From the NCBI GenBank assembly GCA_020639095.1, contig JACKHH010000019.1, forward strand, positions 6,274 to 70,273: a DNA stretch of 64,000 bases, given 5' to 3'. The DNA is from Phycisphaerales bacterium. GTDB taxonomy: Bacteria; Planctomycetota; Phycisphaerae; UBA1845. Positions 16,332 to 27,700 of the stretch are shown here, piece after piece (positions within the stretch are counted from its first letter, which is position 1; every line of letters starts with the position of its first letter). The position numbers and the translations under genes are program-made. The notes under the pieces were generated by a model. The model saw only the letters and a list, made by a program, of their open reading frames with translations, had not been told where the DNA came from and searched no databases.

Positions 16332-17746
16332 GATCTCTCCCTCCACACTGGCCCAACCGTTTGACGCGCTGCATCAAACGACATCAACCGCTAGCAGCAG
16401 GCGCATCGGGCGCAAGCGCAAACGATCGGCGGACTCGAACGCAGTGGTTGCGGGGATACCGGGGGCGCGCATGAACAAATAGCGCATGAGGTGTGGAACT
16501 CGTCTCTCTCCCGCATCCACGTCCTCGTCTCTCTCAGGCGCGGATAATATCAGACGTTGCCCCCCACCTCAAGGAAGAAGGTGGTTTCCCGGACGCAGGT
16601 TTCGGGTCGGGTCGTTGGCAAGGTCGGGTAGGCGCTTGTTCAGGCGCCACTTGACCCAGTTTTCGAGATGGGTTGATGTCACTCGGCCACGCAACCAGCG
16701 TCGCGTAAATGTCACTCGAAATCGCCGCGCGTTCAAGCAACTCTTGAACAGAATTAGCCAGTTTACCACCACTAATATTCCGAGATCACGCAATGGCTGT
16801 TTGGGGGAAAGATACGGGCCCAAAGGCAAATACATTGTTGACACGTTCTGGCAGATAGCCTATATTCGCTTTCACATTCAGCTACTGAATGTCCTATATC
16901 ATCGGGTATTCGAAACAGAGTTAGCGCTGGTATTCTTGGTTGGGCGCGGGTCTAGTGACCTGGGTAGAGTTTGCGAATTGCGACGCGATCCGACAGCGCT
17001 GAAAAAGATAAAGGTGTATTTTCTGCCGGGTTCCACTATCATGCTCGGCAGGCAGCAAATGCCTTTCGGGTTCGAGTGCCACAGGTCTTGATTTCTCAAG
17101 GAGAGGGAAAAGGACCAACAGGGAAAGAAAGCAAGTCGTCACGAGGAAGCAGAACTGGGCAAAGGAGGGGAAAGTCAGCACGCGTATCCTGTTTGACATG
17201 TTGGGTTGGTTTGGGGGCACGCACAGCGTCCCAAGTTAACAAGCACGTTGAGCGGTAGCTGCATTTCACTTTCCTCAAGGGTATTCGCAACACAGGCAGT
17301 ACGCGATTGAGGCAGCCGCGAGTTTGGCGCCGGTTATCTCACCGGCAGCGCGCGGCAGCGTCGCAAGGGGTAGCACACCGACTGCTGGTGAAGTGAATCG
17401 GAAAAAGGGCCGCCAGTACTGCAATCACTGAAGCTGACGGCATTCGCGGCGGAAGCGCCGCGTTCGCAGAAGAGCGTATGGGCTGTTGCCGGAGAACAAA
17501 GCAAAACGTGAGCGGCAGCCAGGCGATCGACGGGTGAATCGCAACGTCCACATGAGCAGCGCAGTTGCGAGTATGGGGTCGGAAAGGAGGTGTCGCAAGC
17601 CGTTCCAGCGTTTGGAGGGAAGCGCTCGATGTTCACGCTGAACGCGTCGGTCGCGCGCTTGCTGACTTGCAGTACCGTCGTTTGATTGCTTAGCGGAAAG
17701 TTTGGCATTTGTGACGTATTTTCCAAGGGAAAAAGGAGACTTACCA
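16332..17746. other. 1.4-kb gene-free region ahead of the paralogue cluster
   Basis: No frame here has both a ribosome site and family resemblance. Base composition is visibly lower in GC from about 16740 to 17300 than in flanking genes. It holds one near-consensus promoter with a dyad (16838-16891), about 880 bases before the next gene. It may be a long leader, an RNA gene or decayed DNA. Confidence 0.5.
16838..16891 (+). promoter_or_regulatory. Near-consensus sigma-70 promoter with downstream dyad
   Basis: TTGACA (16838-16843), a 17-base spacer and TATATT (16861-16866). It is followed by the dyad CATTCAG-CTA-CTGAATG (16875-16891), which overlaps the expected start point and is placed like a repressor operator. 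Confidence 0.6.
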
Positions 17747-19042
17747 ATGAAGCGCAATGTAATTGCATGCGGGCTTGTCGCCGCGGTTGCGACGACAATC
17801 CTTGCGACCCCGGCCCTCGCGGTCGAGCGTGTCAGCGCCTCGGAGAAGGGCAGCTTGCTCATCTACTCCAAGGTCGAGATTCGCTGGGACGTGGCGGGCA
17901 ACCTCATCCAGGACACGTTTGTCGACCTGACGAACGACTACACCCAGGATGTCCAGGTCCAGATGTACTTCATCAACGGTGATCCGTCGCTGGATGCGGT
18001 GTTCAACGGTGCCGTGCTCCTCGAGCGCGCCCACCCGGGTTGGAACAACGTTGACGTTGGTATCCACCTGACGGCCAATCAGCCGACGTACTGGTCGGCA
18101 GCCACCGGTCAGCCGGCTGGCGTTTCGCCGTTCACCATCCTGGATCCGGGCACCCCTCCGGGCCGTCCCGATCCGGCTGGCAGCAGCGACCGCGTTCTCC
18201 GCGGCTACATCGTCGCGTGGGCGGTTGACAGCAACGGCAACGAAATCCGTTGGAACCACCTGAAGGGCGACGCGGTTATCGTGAACTACCTGCTGGGCAC
18301 CGCTTGGGAATACACCACTTGGGCTTTCCAGGCGATCGCCGGCGTCCAGGGCGGTCTGCTCCTCGCTCCGTACGGCCAGATGGATCTCGACGGCATTGAG
18401 TACGAACTGCCGTTCGACATTCTCCTGCTCGACTTCTACGCGGTGGGCACCAGCGCCCTGAGCGGCCCGACCAACTCGGTCACCCTCGACACCGACCTGA
18501 CCCTGTTCCCGGTCGACGTCGACCTCCGTCAGGAGACCGAAGGCCCGGTCACGACCAAGGCCAGCTTCACCATCTGGAACATGAACGAAGTTAAGCTGAC
18601 CGGTCTCGACCGTTGCGTCACCTGCTGGGACCAGACGCTTCTGAGCACCTACGGTGTTCCGAACCACTTCCTGGTCGCCAACCTCCAGACCGCCAAGGGC
18701 AAGGCCCAGATCGACGGTCTCGAGAGCCAGCTGTGCGACTTCGACTACGATCCGAGCGACGTCTGCACGCAGGCTGCGCTGGGTGGTGGTGCTCTGACGG
18801 GCGCAAACCCGAGCTGTGATCCGCGCGACGTCAAGAGCCAGGCGGCTGCCCTTCTGGGCGTCGTCGCGAAGCACCTGAGCTTCACCTCGGGTGACTACGC
18901 TGCTGCCGGTATGAACCTGATCGGCCTCGGCACCCAGCCGGGTGGTGCGGTCATCAAGGCTGACTTCCTCGGCAACCCGCCGGACGAGCGTCCGCAGCAG
19001 GTCGAGGTCACCAAGCGCAAGCCGGTTCAGGTTGGCCAGTAG
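17747..19042 (+). CDS. Secreted protein, module-only member of a three-paralogue family
   Basis: A 431-residue exported protein: signal peptide MKRNVIACGLVAAVATTIL to ALA-VE, then a single domain of about 390 residues (bases 17828-18995) that recurs at the C-terminus of the next two large proteins. Landmarks are SEKGSLLIYSKVEIRWD, LERAHPGWNNVDV, GQPAGVSPFTILDPG, RGYIVAWAVDSNG, IRWNHLKGDA, DTDLTLFPVDVDLRQETEG, TKASFTIWNMNEVK and a Cys-rich end (CVTCWDQ, SQLCDFDYDPSDVCTQ, SCDPRD). The conserved cysteines suggest disulfides. I do not recognise the family. AAAAGGAG lies 8 bases before ATG. A 12-bp hairpin follows the stop. This copy may be the simplest form of the family. Confidence 0.85.
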   Translation: MKRNVIACGLVAAVATTILATPALAVERVSASEKGSLLIYSKVEIRWDVAGNLIQDTFVDLTNDYTQDVQVQMYFINGDPSLDAVFNGAVLLERAHPGWNNVDVGIHLTANQPTYWSAATGQPAGVSPFTILDPGTPPGRPDPAGSSDRVLRGYIVAWAVDSNGNEIRWNHLKGDAVIVNYLLGTAWEYTTWAFQAIAGVQGGLLLAPYGQMDLDGIEYELPFDILLLDFYAVGTSALSGPTNSVTLDTDLTLFPVDVDLRQETEGPVTTKASFTIWNMNEVKLTGLDRCVTCWDQTLLSTYGVPNHFLVANLQTAKGKAQIDGLESQLCDFDYDPSDVCTQAALGGGALTGANPSCDPRDVKSQAAALLGVVAKHLSFTSGDYAAAGMNLIGLGTQPGGAVIKADFLGNPPDERPQQVEVTKRKPVQVGQ

Positions 19043-19578
19043 TTTGTGACTTCTCGGTGGGGCTTGGTTCGCTCGTTCGAACCAAGCCCTGCCTTCAGAC
19101 TTCGCACCTTGATTCGTCGCGGCAGTGCATCGTCAAAGCGTATCAAGGTGTGACACAGGACAGGCGAGGGCACGGCGGATCAATCTTGATTTCTCCTTGC
19201 CCTCGCCACCTGTATTTGTCGCGGGACTGACGGACGCACGCCGCGAAGGGTAACAACGCAAGCTGTTTCGCGAAGTTCACCCAACCCCCCCGGCAGCGTG
19301 CGAGTTCGGCAAGCCTTGCCCGACGAAGCCGAACGTCGTCGCAAAGTTCCGCATGGCCATCAATGGCGCCGTTGCGCTGGTGGCCGCAGGGGACGGGCAA
19401 ACACGACAGCCGAGAGACACGAGAGGCGGAAACGCATCGCGGTAAATCCGCTGCGCGCTGACGGGTAACGTAACCGGTCGATGCGCCGTGAGGCTGATGA
19501 TGCACGTGCGGTAAGGAAGTCCGTGCACGAGTGCATCGAACCCCGCTGACGCGGGGTGTCTGACGGGGGGAAAAGGTC
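19043..19578. other. 536-base gap between the first and second paralogue
   Basis: Contains a strong hairpin directly after the first gene (19060-19089). I see no further gene or clear promoter in the rest. Confidence 0.5.
19060..19089 (+). terminator. Hairpin after the first paralogue
   Basis: A perfect 12-bp stem, GGGCTTGGTTCG with CGAACCAAGCCC around CTCGTT, 18 bases after the stop. There is no T run, so it may stabilise the 3' end or assist termination rather than act alone. Confidence 0.5.
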
Positions 19579-22500
19579 ATGTGCGGCTGGTATTGGCGCG
19601 CACGCCACATATTCATCGGTCTGTTCTGTTTTGCATTCACCGTGGCGAACGCGCGCGGCGATGGAACGGAAACACTCGGACCACCATCAATAGTTATCGA
19701 ACCTGGAACGGGTATCGTGACGGCTGGTGTCGGTATGGCCGCGCGCGCGGGCACCATCGACTTTGATGTGCCACAGGGTGTCACCATTCGCCAGGTGCTG
19801 CTCTATTGGAGCGGCTTCGCGCAGCAACTGGTCAACAACGAGCCACTCGATCCGCAGAAGTCGCCGGCGAGTCAAAGCGTACTCGGCAACGGTCAGTCGA
19901 TGCTGCTGCGTCGCCTCGACCTGACGGGGCCGTCCACCGATTCGCAGCGCGGCGACCCTGACGTGCTGGTGAACAACATCCCGGTCGTCGGAACGCTCAT
20001 CGGCGGGCCCACGCTTTTTGTGCAGGATCTCATGGGCAGCACGTACCGCGCGGACATTACGTCGCTCGGACTCGTTGCGCCGGGACCCAACTCACTGACG
20101 ATCAGCGATCTGGTTTTCACCATCAAGAGCGACGGAGCCGGTGTGCTCGTGATCTACGATGATCCGGCAGCTTCGGGTGAGGTGTCCGTCCGCGACGGCT
20201 GCGATCTCGCGTTCAACTTCTTCGACCCCCCACTCGACACGACCGTCCCGCAGACAATGACGTTCGCGCCGGCACAGTTCGAACGCATGGCGAAGCTACA
20301 TTTCTTCGTGGGCGACGTGGACAACAACCGGCCCAGCTCGATCGTGGTGACGGTCGGCAGCGTGGTGAACACCTACCTCGACTATCTCACGAGCAATGAC
20401 GGGCCGGAGTGGGACACGGTACAACTGCCCGTGGCGATCGCTCCCGGCGACGATGAATTGACCGTGCAGATCCTGTCAGACGTACACGGCACTGGTGAGA
20501 TCCCCGCATCGTTCGCCTGGAACATGGTTGCGCTTGAATTGCCCGACGGGCTGAACGACTGCGACGGCAACGACGTGCCGGACGAATGCGATCTCGACTG
20601 CGAAGCGCTTGCCGGCCAGTGTCAGGTTGGCTTCGCGACAGAGTGCGGGCTCGCCAGCGATTGCAATAACAACGGGTTGCCCGATGCCTGCGATCTGACC
20701 GACAACGACTGCAACAACAACGGTATTCCCGACAGCTGCGAGCCCGGCGGTGGAGCGTGCAACGACGGCGACCCGTGCACGATCAACGACTTCTGTTCGA
20801 ACGGTGTGTGCTCAGGCGTCGAACGCGACTGTTCGCACCTGGACAGCACGTGTCAGGCCGGTGTGTGTAATCCCAATACCGGCGCGTGCGACGTCGAACC
20901 CGCCAACACCGGCGGTGATTGCGACGACGGCGAACTGTGCACGGTCGAGGATTTCTGCTGGAACGGCGCGTGCGTCGGTTTTGAGATGGACTGCACCGCG
21001 ATGGACGGCGAGTGCAGCATCGGCGCGTGCAATCCCGCGTCCGGCGCATGCGAACCCATCGCGATCAACGAGAACGCCGGGTGCAACGACGGTGACCCGT
21101 GCACGCTCGGCGAAACCTGCCAAAGTGGCGAATGCCTCGGCGCGCCGAAAGACTGCTCCAGCGAAGACGACACGTGCAACGTCGGCGTGTGCAACCCCGT
21201 CACCGGTGTCTGCGAACCGCTGCCAGCCAACGACGGCGCGCCGTGCAACGACGGCGACAATTGCACGGTTGAAGATTTCTGCTCGAACGGACTTTGCGTC
21301 GCTTATGAACGCGACTGCTCCGCAGTCGAGGACGCGTGTAACGTCGGCGTATGCGTGGGAACGTCCGGAATCTGCGAACCGGTGCCCGCGAACGAAGGCG
21401 GTCTGTGTGATGACGGCGACGCCTGCACGGTTGACGACGCGTGCACAGGCGGTGGCTGCGTTGGCGATCCAAAGGACTGCTCGCAGTTCGATGACGCGTG
21501 CAACGTCGGTTTGTGCATCGGCACAACTGGTGTCTGCGTGCCCTCACCCGCAATCGAAGCTGGTGGCTGTGATGACGGCGACGCCTGCACGATCAACGAT
21601 TCATGCACGAATGGCATCTGTGCCGGCGAACCGGTGGACTGCTCGCACCTCGACGACGCGTGCAACGTCGGCGTGTGCGTCGGCAGCACCGGAATCTGCG
21701 AAGCCGTTCCAAGGAATGAAGGCGGAACATGCGACGATGGCGACGCCTGTACAATCAACGACGCCTGCGCGAGCGGCGTGTGCGAAGGCACGCTACGCGA
21801 TTGCTCGTCGCTCGATGCCGGTTGCACGCTCGGCGTTTGCAATCCGTCGGACGGTTCGTGCTTCGCGCAGCCGGTCGGTGAGGGCGGCGCGTGTAATGAC
21901 GGCGATGGCTGCACAGTTGATGACACGTGCGTCTCGGGCGTATGTGCAGGCCTGCCGAAGGATTGCTCCGGGCTCGATGGTTCGTGCAACACCGGCGTGT
22001 GCGTGGGCACAAGCGGCGTATGCGTTGCGGAGCCCGCGAACGAAGGCGGTGCTTGCGACGACGGTAATGGCTGCTCGGTGAGCGACGCGTGTTCGAACGG
22101 CGCGTGCATCGGTGTCGGGATGGATTGCTCTTCGCTTGACGACGCGTGCAACGCGGGCTTCTGCGTGGGCACGACCGGACTGTGCGACGCGACCCCGACG
22201 AACGAAGGCGGAACCTGCGACGATGGTGATCGCTGCACCATCGACGACGCGTGCGCCACGGGCAACTGCGCGGGCGTGCCGGTCGATTGCTCGCACCTCG
22301 ACGACGATTGCAACGTCGGGGCCTGCGAGCCGACGACCGGCGGATGCCTCGCGGTCCCGCGCAACGAAGGCGGTTCGTGCGATGACGGCGACGACTGCAC
22401 GGTGAACGACGCGTGCAACAGCGGTGTCTGCTCCGGTTCTGCCAAGGACTGTAGCGCCGCGGGCGATGCGTGCAACGTGGGCGTCTGCGTGGGAACTTCC

Positions 22501-24648
22501 GGCGTGTGTGTGGCTGAGCCCGCAAACGAAGGCGGTGCATGCGACGACGGGGACAACTGTTCGACGGGTGATGCCTGCTCGAATGGCGTCTGCGTCGGCG
22601 CGCAAGTGGATTGCTCCGGGTTCGACGATGCCTGCAATGCGGGCTTCTGCGACGGTGCGTCCGGACTTTGCGACGTGACGCCGGTCAACGAAGGCGGCAG
22701 TTGCAATGACGGTGATCTGTGTACGATTGATGATGCGTGCGCGATCGGGAGTTGCACGGGCGTGCCGGTCGATTGCTCCCACCTCGATGACGATTGCAAC
22801 GTCGGGGTGTGCGAGCCGACGACCGGCGGGTGCATCGCGGTGCCGCGCAACGAAGGCGGCGCGTGCGATGACGGCAATGGCTGCACGGTGAACGACGCGT
22901 GCAACAGCGGTATCTGCGAAGGCGTCACGAAGGATTGCAGCGCGTCCGGTGACGTGTGCAACACGGGTGTGTGCATCGGCACAACCGGTGTGTGCGAAGC
23001 CATCCCCGCCAACGAAGGCGCAGCCTGCGATGACAGCGATGGCTGCACGCAGAATGATGTTTGCAATAGCGGCACGTGCGCCGGTACACCCCTCGACTGC
23101 TCCGCATTCGATGACGCGTGCAACGCGGGCGTGTGCGTCGGCACCAGCGGCGTGTGCTCGATCGTACCTGCGAATGAAGGCGGTTCGTGCGATGACGGCG
23201 ACGCGTGCACGGTTGAAGATGTCTGCTCGGCTGGTGCTTGCGGTGGCGTCGCGAAGGACTGCTCAGGTCTCGACGACGCTTGCAACGTCGGCGTGTGTGC
23301 CGGATTGAACGGCGCGTGCGTTGCCGTTCCCGCGAATGACGGCGGTGCGTGCGACGACGGTTTGAATTGCACGATCGACGACGCCTGCTCGTCAGGTGCG
23401 TGCACCGGCGATCCGATGCCGTGCCCCGTCGGTGAAGTCTGCGACGAAGTGCTCTCCGCGTGCGTGCTCGCACCGGCGGGCCGCGTCTCGTCGTCGAACA
23501 AGGGCAGCGTGCTCATCTTCTCCGACGTCGAGCTGCGCTGGAACTCTGCCGGTGAACTCATCCGCGACACGTTCGTCTCGCTGGGCAACGACTACCCGCA
23601 GAAGGTGCTCGTGCAGATGTACTTCATCCACGGCGACGGACCGCTCGACGCAATCACGTCGAACGCGGTGGTGCTCGAACGCGCGCATCCGGGTTGGAAT
23701 CGCGTCGACGTTGAAGTCGGTCTCACCGCAAACCAGCCGTCATACTGGGCGGCGAGCACGGGCACGCCGATTGCGGGCGGAATTCCGCCGTGGACGATCC
23801 TTGATCCCGGCAGTCCGCCCGGCCGACCCGATCCGGACGGCAGCGGTGACCGCGTGCTGCGCGGCTACATTATCGCGTGGGCGGTGGACAGCGTCGGCGC
23901 GGAGATTCGCTGGAATCACCTGAGCGGTAGCACAGTCATCGCGGACTACGCGAACGGTACCGCGTGGGAATTCGAAGCATACGCGTTCCAGGCGCAGAGC
24001 GCCGCCGTGGCCAATGGCAGTACGACCGGCACGCCGGGCGTGCTGAACTTCGACGGTGTTGAATACGACCATGCCTACGGTCAGTTGATTTTCGATTTCC
24101 TGGCCAGCGGTACGTCGCATTTCGGAACGTCGCCGACGCCGATTGCGGTGGACACCGATCTGACGCTGCACACGTTGTCGGCTGACCTGCGTCAGGAGAC
24201 CGGCGGGCCGGTGACGACGAAGGCGAGCTTTACAATCTGGAACCAGAACGAGGTGAAGTTCACCGGTCTGGATCAGTGCGTGACGTGTTGGGATCAGCGC
24301 TACCTGAGCGATTATGGCGCGCCGAACCACTTCCTGCGCACGAATCTGCAAACGGATCGCGGCAAGGCGCGGGTCGATGGGCTCGCAAGCCAGTTGTGCA
24401 ATCGTGACTACGACCAGGGCGATGTGTGCACGCAATTGTTCGGCGGGCCTGCGCCCAACTGCGATCCGCGCGACCGCGTGAGCGAACCGGCAGCGCTTTT
24501 GGGCGTGATCGCGAAAGAACTGACGTTCAGTGCTACGGCGCATGACGTGGCGGCGCATACGATCGGCGGGTTGGGATCGGAAAACGCCGTGATTCAAGTC
24601 GATATCATCGGATCGCCGCCCCCCGAGCGATCCGGTGATAATCCATAA
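19579..24648 (+). CDS. Giant secreted protein: N-domain, 17 Cys-rich repeats, shared C-module
   Basis: A 1689-residue exported protein. Residues 1-31 form a signal peptide. Residues about 35-325 are a beta-rich domain shared with the next gene (VLLYWSGF, IGGPTLF, STYRADITSL, GAGVLVIYDD, SRDGCDLAFNFF-like). A short stretch of planctomycete-type D-C-N-N-N-G-x-P-D repeats follows. Then come 17 tandem repeats averaging exactly 54 residues (pattern CDDGD-x-CT...DxC..G.C.G...DCS..DD.CNVGVC), resembling the CTDC-type repeats of secreted proteins. The last about 385 residues are the family module (SNKGSVLIFSDVELRW onwards). The cysteines imply a rigid disulfide-locked stalk. ATG 19579 has GGGGAAAAGG upstream. 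Function is unknown; adhesion or surface display is an inference. Confidence 0.85.
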   Translation: MCGWYWRARHIFIGLFCFAFTVANARGDGTETLGPPSIVIEPGTGIVTAGVGMAARAGTIDFDVPQGVTIRQVLLYWSGFAQQLVNNEPLDPQKSPASQSVLGNGQSMLLRRLDLTGPSTDSQRGDPDVLVNNIPVVGTLIGGPTLFVQDLMGSTYRADITSLGLVAPGPNSLTISDLVFTIKSDGAGVLVIYDDPAASGEVSVRDGCDLAFNFFDPPLDTTVPQTMTFAPAQFERMAKLHFFVGDVDNNRPSSIVVTVGSVVNTYLDYLTSNDGPEWDTVQLPVAIAPGDDELTVQILSDVHGTGEIPASFAWNMVALELPDGLNDCDGNDVPDECDLDCEALAGQCQVGFATECGLASDCNNNGLPDACDLTDNDCNNNGIPDSCEPGGGACNDGDPCTINDFCSNGVCSGVERDCSHLDSTCQAGVCNPNTGACDVEPANTGGDCDDGELCTVEDFCWNGACVGFEMDCTAMDGECSIGACNPASGACEPIAINENAGCNDGDPCTLGETCQSGECLGAPKDCSSEDDTCNVGVCNPVTGVCEPLPANDGAPCNDGDNCTVEDFCSNGLCVAYERDCSAVEDACNVGVCVGTSGICEPVPANEGGLCDDGDACTVDDACTGGGCVGDPKDCSQFDDACNVGLCIGTTGVCVPSPAIEAGGCDDGDACTINDSCTNGICAGEPVDCSHLDDACNVGVCVGSTGICEAVPRNEGGTCDDGDACTINDACASGVCEGTLRDCSSLDAGCTLGVCNPSDGSCFAQPVGEGGACNDGDGCTVDDTCVSGVCAGLPKDCSGLDGSCNTGVCVGTSGVCVAEPANEGGACDDGNGCSVSDACSNGACIGVGMDCSSLDDACNAGFCVGTTGLCDATPTNEGGTCDDGDRCTIDDACATGNCAGVPVDCSHLDDDCNVGACEPTTGGCLAVPRNEGGSCDDGDDCTVNDACNSGVCSGSAKDCSAAGDACNVGVCVGTSGVCVAEPANEGGACDDGDNCSTGDACSNGVCVGAQVDCSGFDDACNAGFCDGASGLCDVTPVNEGGSCNDGDLCTIDDACAIGSCTGVPVDCSHLDDDCNVGVCEPTTGGCIAVPRNEGGACDDGNGCTVNDACNSGICEGVTKDCSASGDVCNTGVCIGTTGVCEAIPANEGAACDDSDGCTQNDVCNSGTCAGTPLDCSAFDDACNAGVCVGTSGVCSIVPANEGGSCDDGDACTVEDVCSAGACGGVAKDCSGLDDACNVGVCAGLNGACVAVPANDGGACDDGLNCTIDDACSSGACTGDPMPCPVGEVCDEVLSACVLAPAGRVSSSNKGSVLIFSDVELRWNSAGELIRDTFVSLGNDYPQKVLVQMYFIHGDGPLDAITSNAVVLERAHPGWNRVDVEVGLTANQPSYWAASTGTPIAGGIPPWTILDPGSPPGRPDPDGSGDRVLRGYIIAWAVDSVGAEIRWNHLSGSTVIADYANGTAWEFEAYAFQAQSAAVANGSTTGTPGVLNFDGVEYDHAYGQLIFDFLASGTSHFGTSPTPIAVDTDLTLHTLSADLRQETGGPVTTKASFTIWNQNEVKFTGLDQCVTCWDQRYLSDYGAPNHFLRTNLQTDRGKARVDGLASQLCNRDYDQGDVCTQLFGGPAPNCDPRDRVSEPAALLGVIAKELTFSATAHDVAAHTIGGLGSENAVIQVDIIGSPPPERSGDNP
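20758..23511 (+). repeat. 17 tandem 162-bp repeats coding for Cys-rich units
   Basis: The CDDGD motif recurs 17 times between 20758 and 23350, an average spacing of 162 bases (54 codons). Copies are diverged but in frame throughout, pointing to old expansion under coding constraint. Confidence 0.88.
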
Positions 24649-24708
24649 CGTGAAGCAAGAAAGGCGGGCGGCAGACCCGCAACGGAAGGGGCAATAAGGA
24701 GCAGCGTG

Positions 24709-27700
24709 ATGAGATTCCCAATGGCATCTGCGCGCGTGCGCAGCGTTTTCGGTGCGGGATTGTGCCTGGCGCTCGCCGGCGCAGTGCTTGCGGACGGCTC
24801 GGACCCGACAGGTCTAGGCGCGCCCAGCATCGCGGTGAGCGGCGGCACGCACATCGTGGCCGCAGGCGCGGGTATGGAGACCCAGCCGGGTTTGATAACG
24901 GTCTCAATCCCGGCCGGTGCGACAATCAACCAGGTCCTGTTGTATTGGAGCGGGTTCGACAGCACGTCGGGCGGTGGCGACAGCACGATCATTGTCAACG
25001 GCGTGTCGGTGAACGGCACGTTGATCGGCGGGCCGACGCTCTTCTTCAGCGTCCCGCGTCCATTCTGGGCGACGAGCTACCGCGCGGACATCACCGCGCT
25101 ATCAGCCGCAAACAACTGGGTCGTTCCCGGCACGAACAACCTGACGGTGGACGGACTTTCGTACGCGGAGGAAAACGACGGTGCGGGTATCCTCGTGATC
25201 TACGATGACGGGTCGGATCCGTCGCAGATCGACCTGCGCGATGGAAGCGACCTTGCCTTCAACTCCTTCGCCCCCCCGCTCAATGCCGTCGTGCCGCAGA
25301 CGTTCAACTTCGCATCCGCACCGTACGATCGCCAAGCCGACCTGATCCTTTTCGTCGGCAGCGTCGACGAGAACCGTTCGAGTCGTGTGCAGGTGACGTC
25401 GGGCGGTAATGTGCAGAACTTCGACGATCTGTTGGGAAATACCGACGGGCCGATGTGGGACACGGTTTCCGGTTCAATCACCGTTCCCGCGAACGCGACG
25501 GACATCACGTTTGAGATCATCTCCGGACCTCCGGGCGGGCCGCTGCAACCGGCATCGCTGGACTGGATCAACTGCTCGTTCGCCGTGCTCCCCCCACCGA
25601 TCAACGGCACGATCATCATCATCGCGGAAACGATTCCGCCGGGTGGTACCGGCTTCACGTTTACCGATGACATTCGCCCGCCGAACGGTTTCATGCTCGA
25701 TGACGGGCAGAACGAAACGTTCCTCGAAGTACCGCCGGGCACCTACGTCGTCGATGAGGATGATCCGACGGTGAATCCGGGCGGGTGGACGCTGACGAAT
25801 CTGGTGTGCGTGGACAGCGACAATACCGGAGTTGATTCGACGATCGACCTGTCGTCGGGCCGCTCAACGATCAACCTCGAAGCCGGTGAGACGGTGGTTT
25901 GCACGTACACGCACGTTCCCGAGACGGGCACGATCATCATTGAGAAAGACACCATACCGGCTGGCGGTACCGGGTTTGACTTCACCGACAACGTGGCTGC
26001 ACCGAACGCGTTCTCACTCGATGACGGCGGGACCAAGACGTTCACGAATGTGGATGCCGGCAGCTACTCCGTGGTCGAGAGCCTGCCGCCAGGTTGGGAA
26101 GTGAGCAACCTGGTCTGCATCGACAGCGACCCGGCAGGTACCGCGTCGATCGGCAACGCTGCGACCGGAACTTCATCTATCAATCTGGACCCGGGCGAAA
26201 CGGTGCGCTGCACGTACACGAACAGCGAGCTGCCCGGGACGATCGTTATTGCGAAAACCACGGTTCCCCCGGGCGGCACCGGATTCGGGTTCTCCGACAA
26301 CATCGGCGCTCCGCTGAACTTCTCGCTCAACGACGGTCAGACGCGGACCTTCGTGAATGTTCCGGCGGGCAGCTATTCCGTGCAGGAAGCGGAACCGCAG
26401 ATCACGCCCGGCGGCTACGACCTTACGCAGCTCACGTGTACCGACAGTGTGCCTGGCGGAACCGCATCGACGACGGATGTCGCGACGCGCACCGCGAGCA
26501 TCAATCTCGATCCGGGCGAGACGGTCAGGTGTACGTTCGTGAACTCCGAGCCCGAGGATTGCCGCTTCAGCGCGAGCGAAAAGGGCAGCCTGCTGGTCTA
26601 CTCGAAGGTGGACATTCGCTGGGACGCTGCCGGCCGACTCATTCAGGACACGTTCATCGACATCGCCAACGACTACCCGGCTGACGTGTGCGTGCAAATG
26701 TATTACATCAACGGCGATGAACCGCTCGATGCGATCACCACGAACAGCGTCGTACTCGAACGGGCGCATCCGGGTTGGAACAACGTTGACGTGCAGATCT
26801 GCCTGACGAGCCATCAGCCGATGTACTGGTCGGCGGCGACGGGTCAGCCCGCGGGCATCCCGTCGTTTACGATTCTCGATCCGGGCAATCCGCCGGGGCG
26901 TCCGGTGCCGGGCACGACGGATCGCATGCTGCGCGGTTATATCGTCGCGTTTGCGGTGAACTCCATTGGCGAGGAAATTCGCTGGAACCATCTCAAGGGC
27001 GATGCTGCGATCGTCGACTACCGCGATGCCGCCGCTTGGGAATATCCCGCATGGTCGACGCGGGCGATCAACACCGCCAACGGGTCGGCAACGGGCACGC
27101 CGGGCACGCTGAACCTCGACGGCACGGAGTACTGCCCGCCGTACGAGACGCTGCTGCTCGATTTCTACGCGATCGGCTCGTCGGCGTTCAGCAAGGATAC
27201 GATGCCGGTCACGATGGACACCGACCTGACGCTCTATCCCGTTTCGGTCGATCTGCGGCAGGAGACGGAAGGCCCGGTGACCACCAAGGCGAGCTTCACC
27301 ATCTGGAACATGAACGAGGTGAAGTTCACCGGTCTGGATCAGTGCATCACCTGCTGGGACCAGCGGCTGCTGAGTGAGTACGGAATTCCCAACCATTTCT
27401 TCCGCAACAACTTGCAGACGCAGAAGGGCAAGGCGCGGATCGACGGTCTCGCCAGCCAGTTGTGCGACTTCGACTACGATCCGGGCGACGTCTGCACGCA
27501 GAACGCGCTCGCGGGCGGCACGCTTTCGGGGGCTGATCCGAATTGCGATCCGCGTGACGTTCTGAGCACGAAGGAGGCGCTGCTGGGCGTCGCAGCCAAG
27601 TGGATCACGTTCTACCCCAACACCGCGAGCGAGAACTTCGAGACCGCGGGCATGAACCTGATCGGCATGGGAAAGGAGAACGCGGTGATCTACGTCGATC

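Noticed and set aside
16569..16844. 91-codon minus-strand frame ending RNLRPGNHLLP
   Set aside because: The end looks somewhat protein-like and could be a decayed gene remnant, but there is no ribosome site, no matching family I can name and no third-position GC bias.
16486..17091. 201-codon + strand frame in the gene desert
   Set aside because: Arg-rich start, no ribosome site, no recognisable domain, and the promoter at 16838 lies inside it.
20758..23511. Regular repeats considered as a CRISPR array
   Set aside because: The 162-base units are in frame, coding throughout and diverged; there are no short identical repeats with unique spacers and no cas genes.
21303..23588. 761-residue open frame antisense to the Cys-rich repeats
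   Set aside because: It mirrors the 162-bp repeat on the other strand. Long antisense frames are expected from a biased, indel-free repeat; there is no ribosome site and its composition is low complexity.
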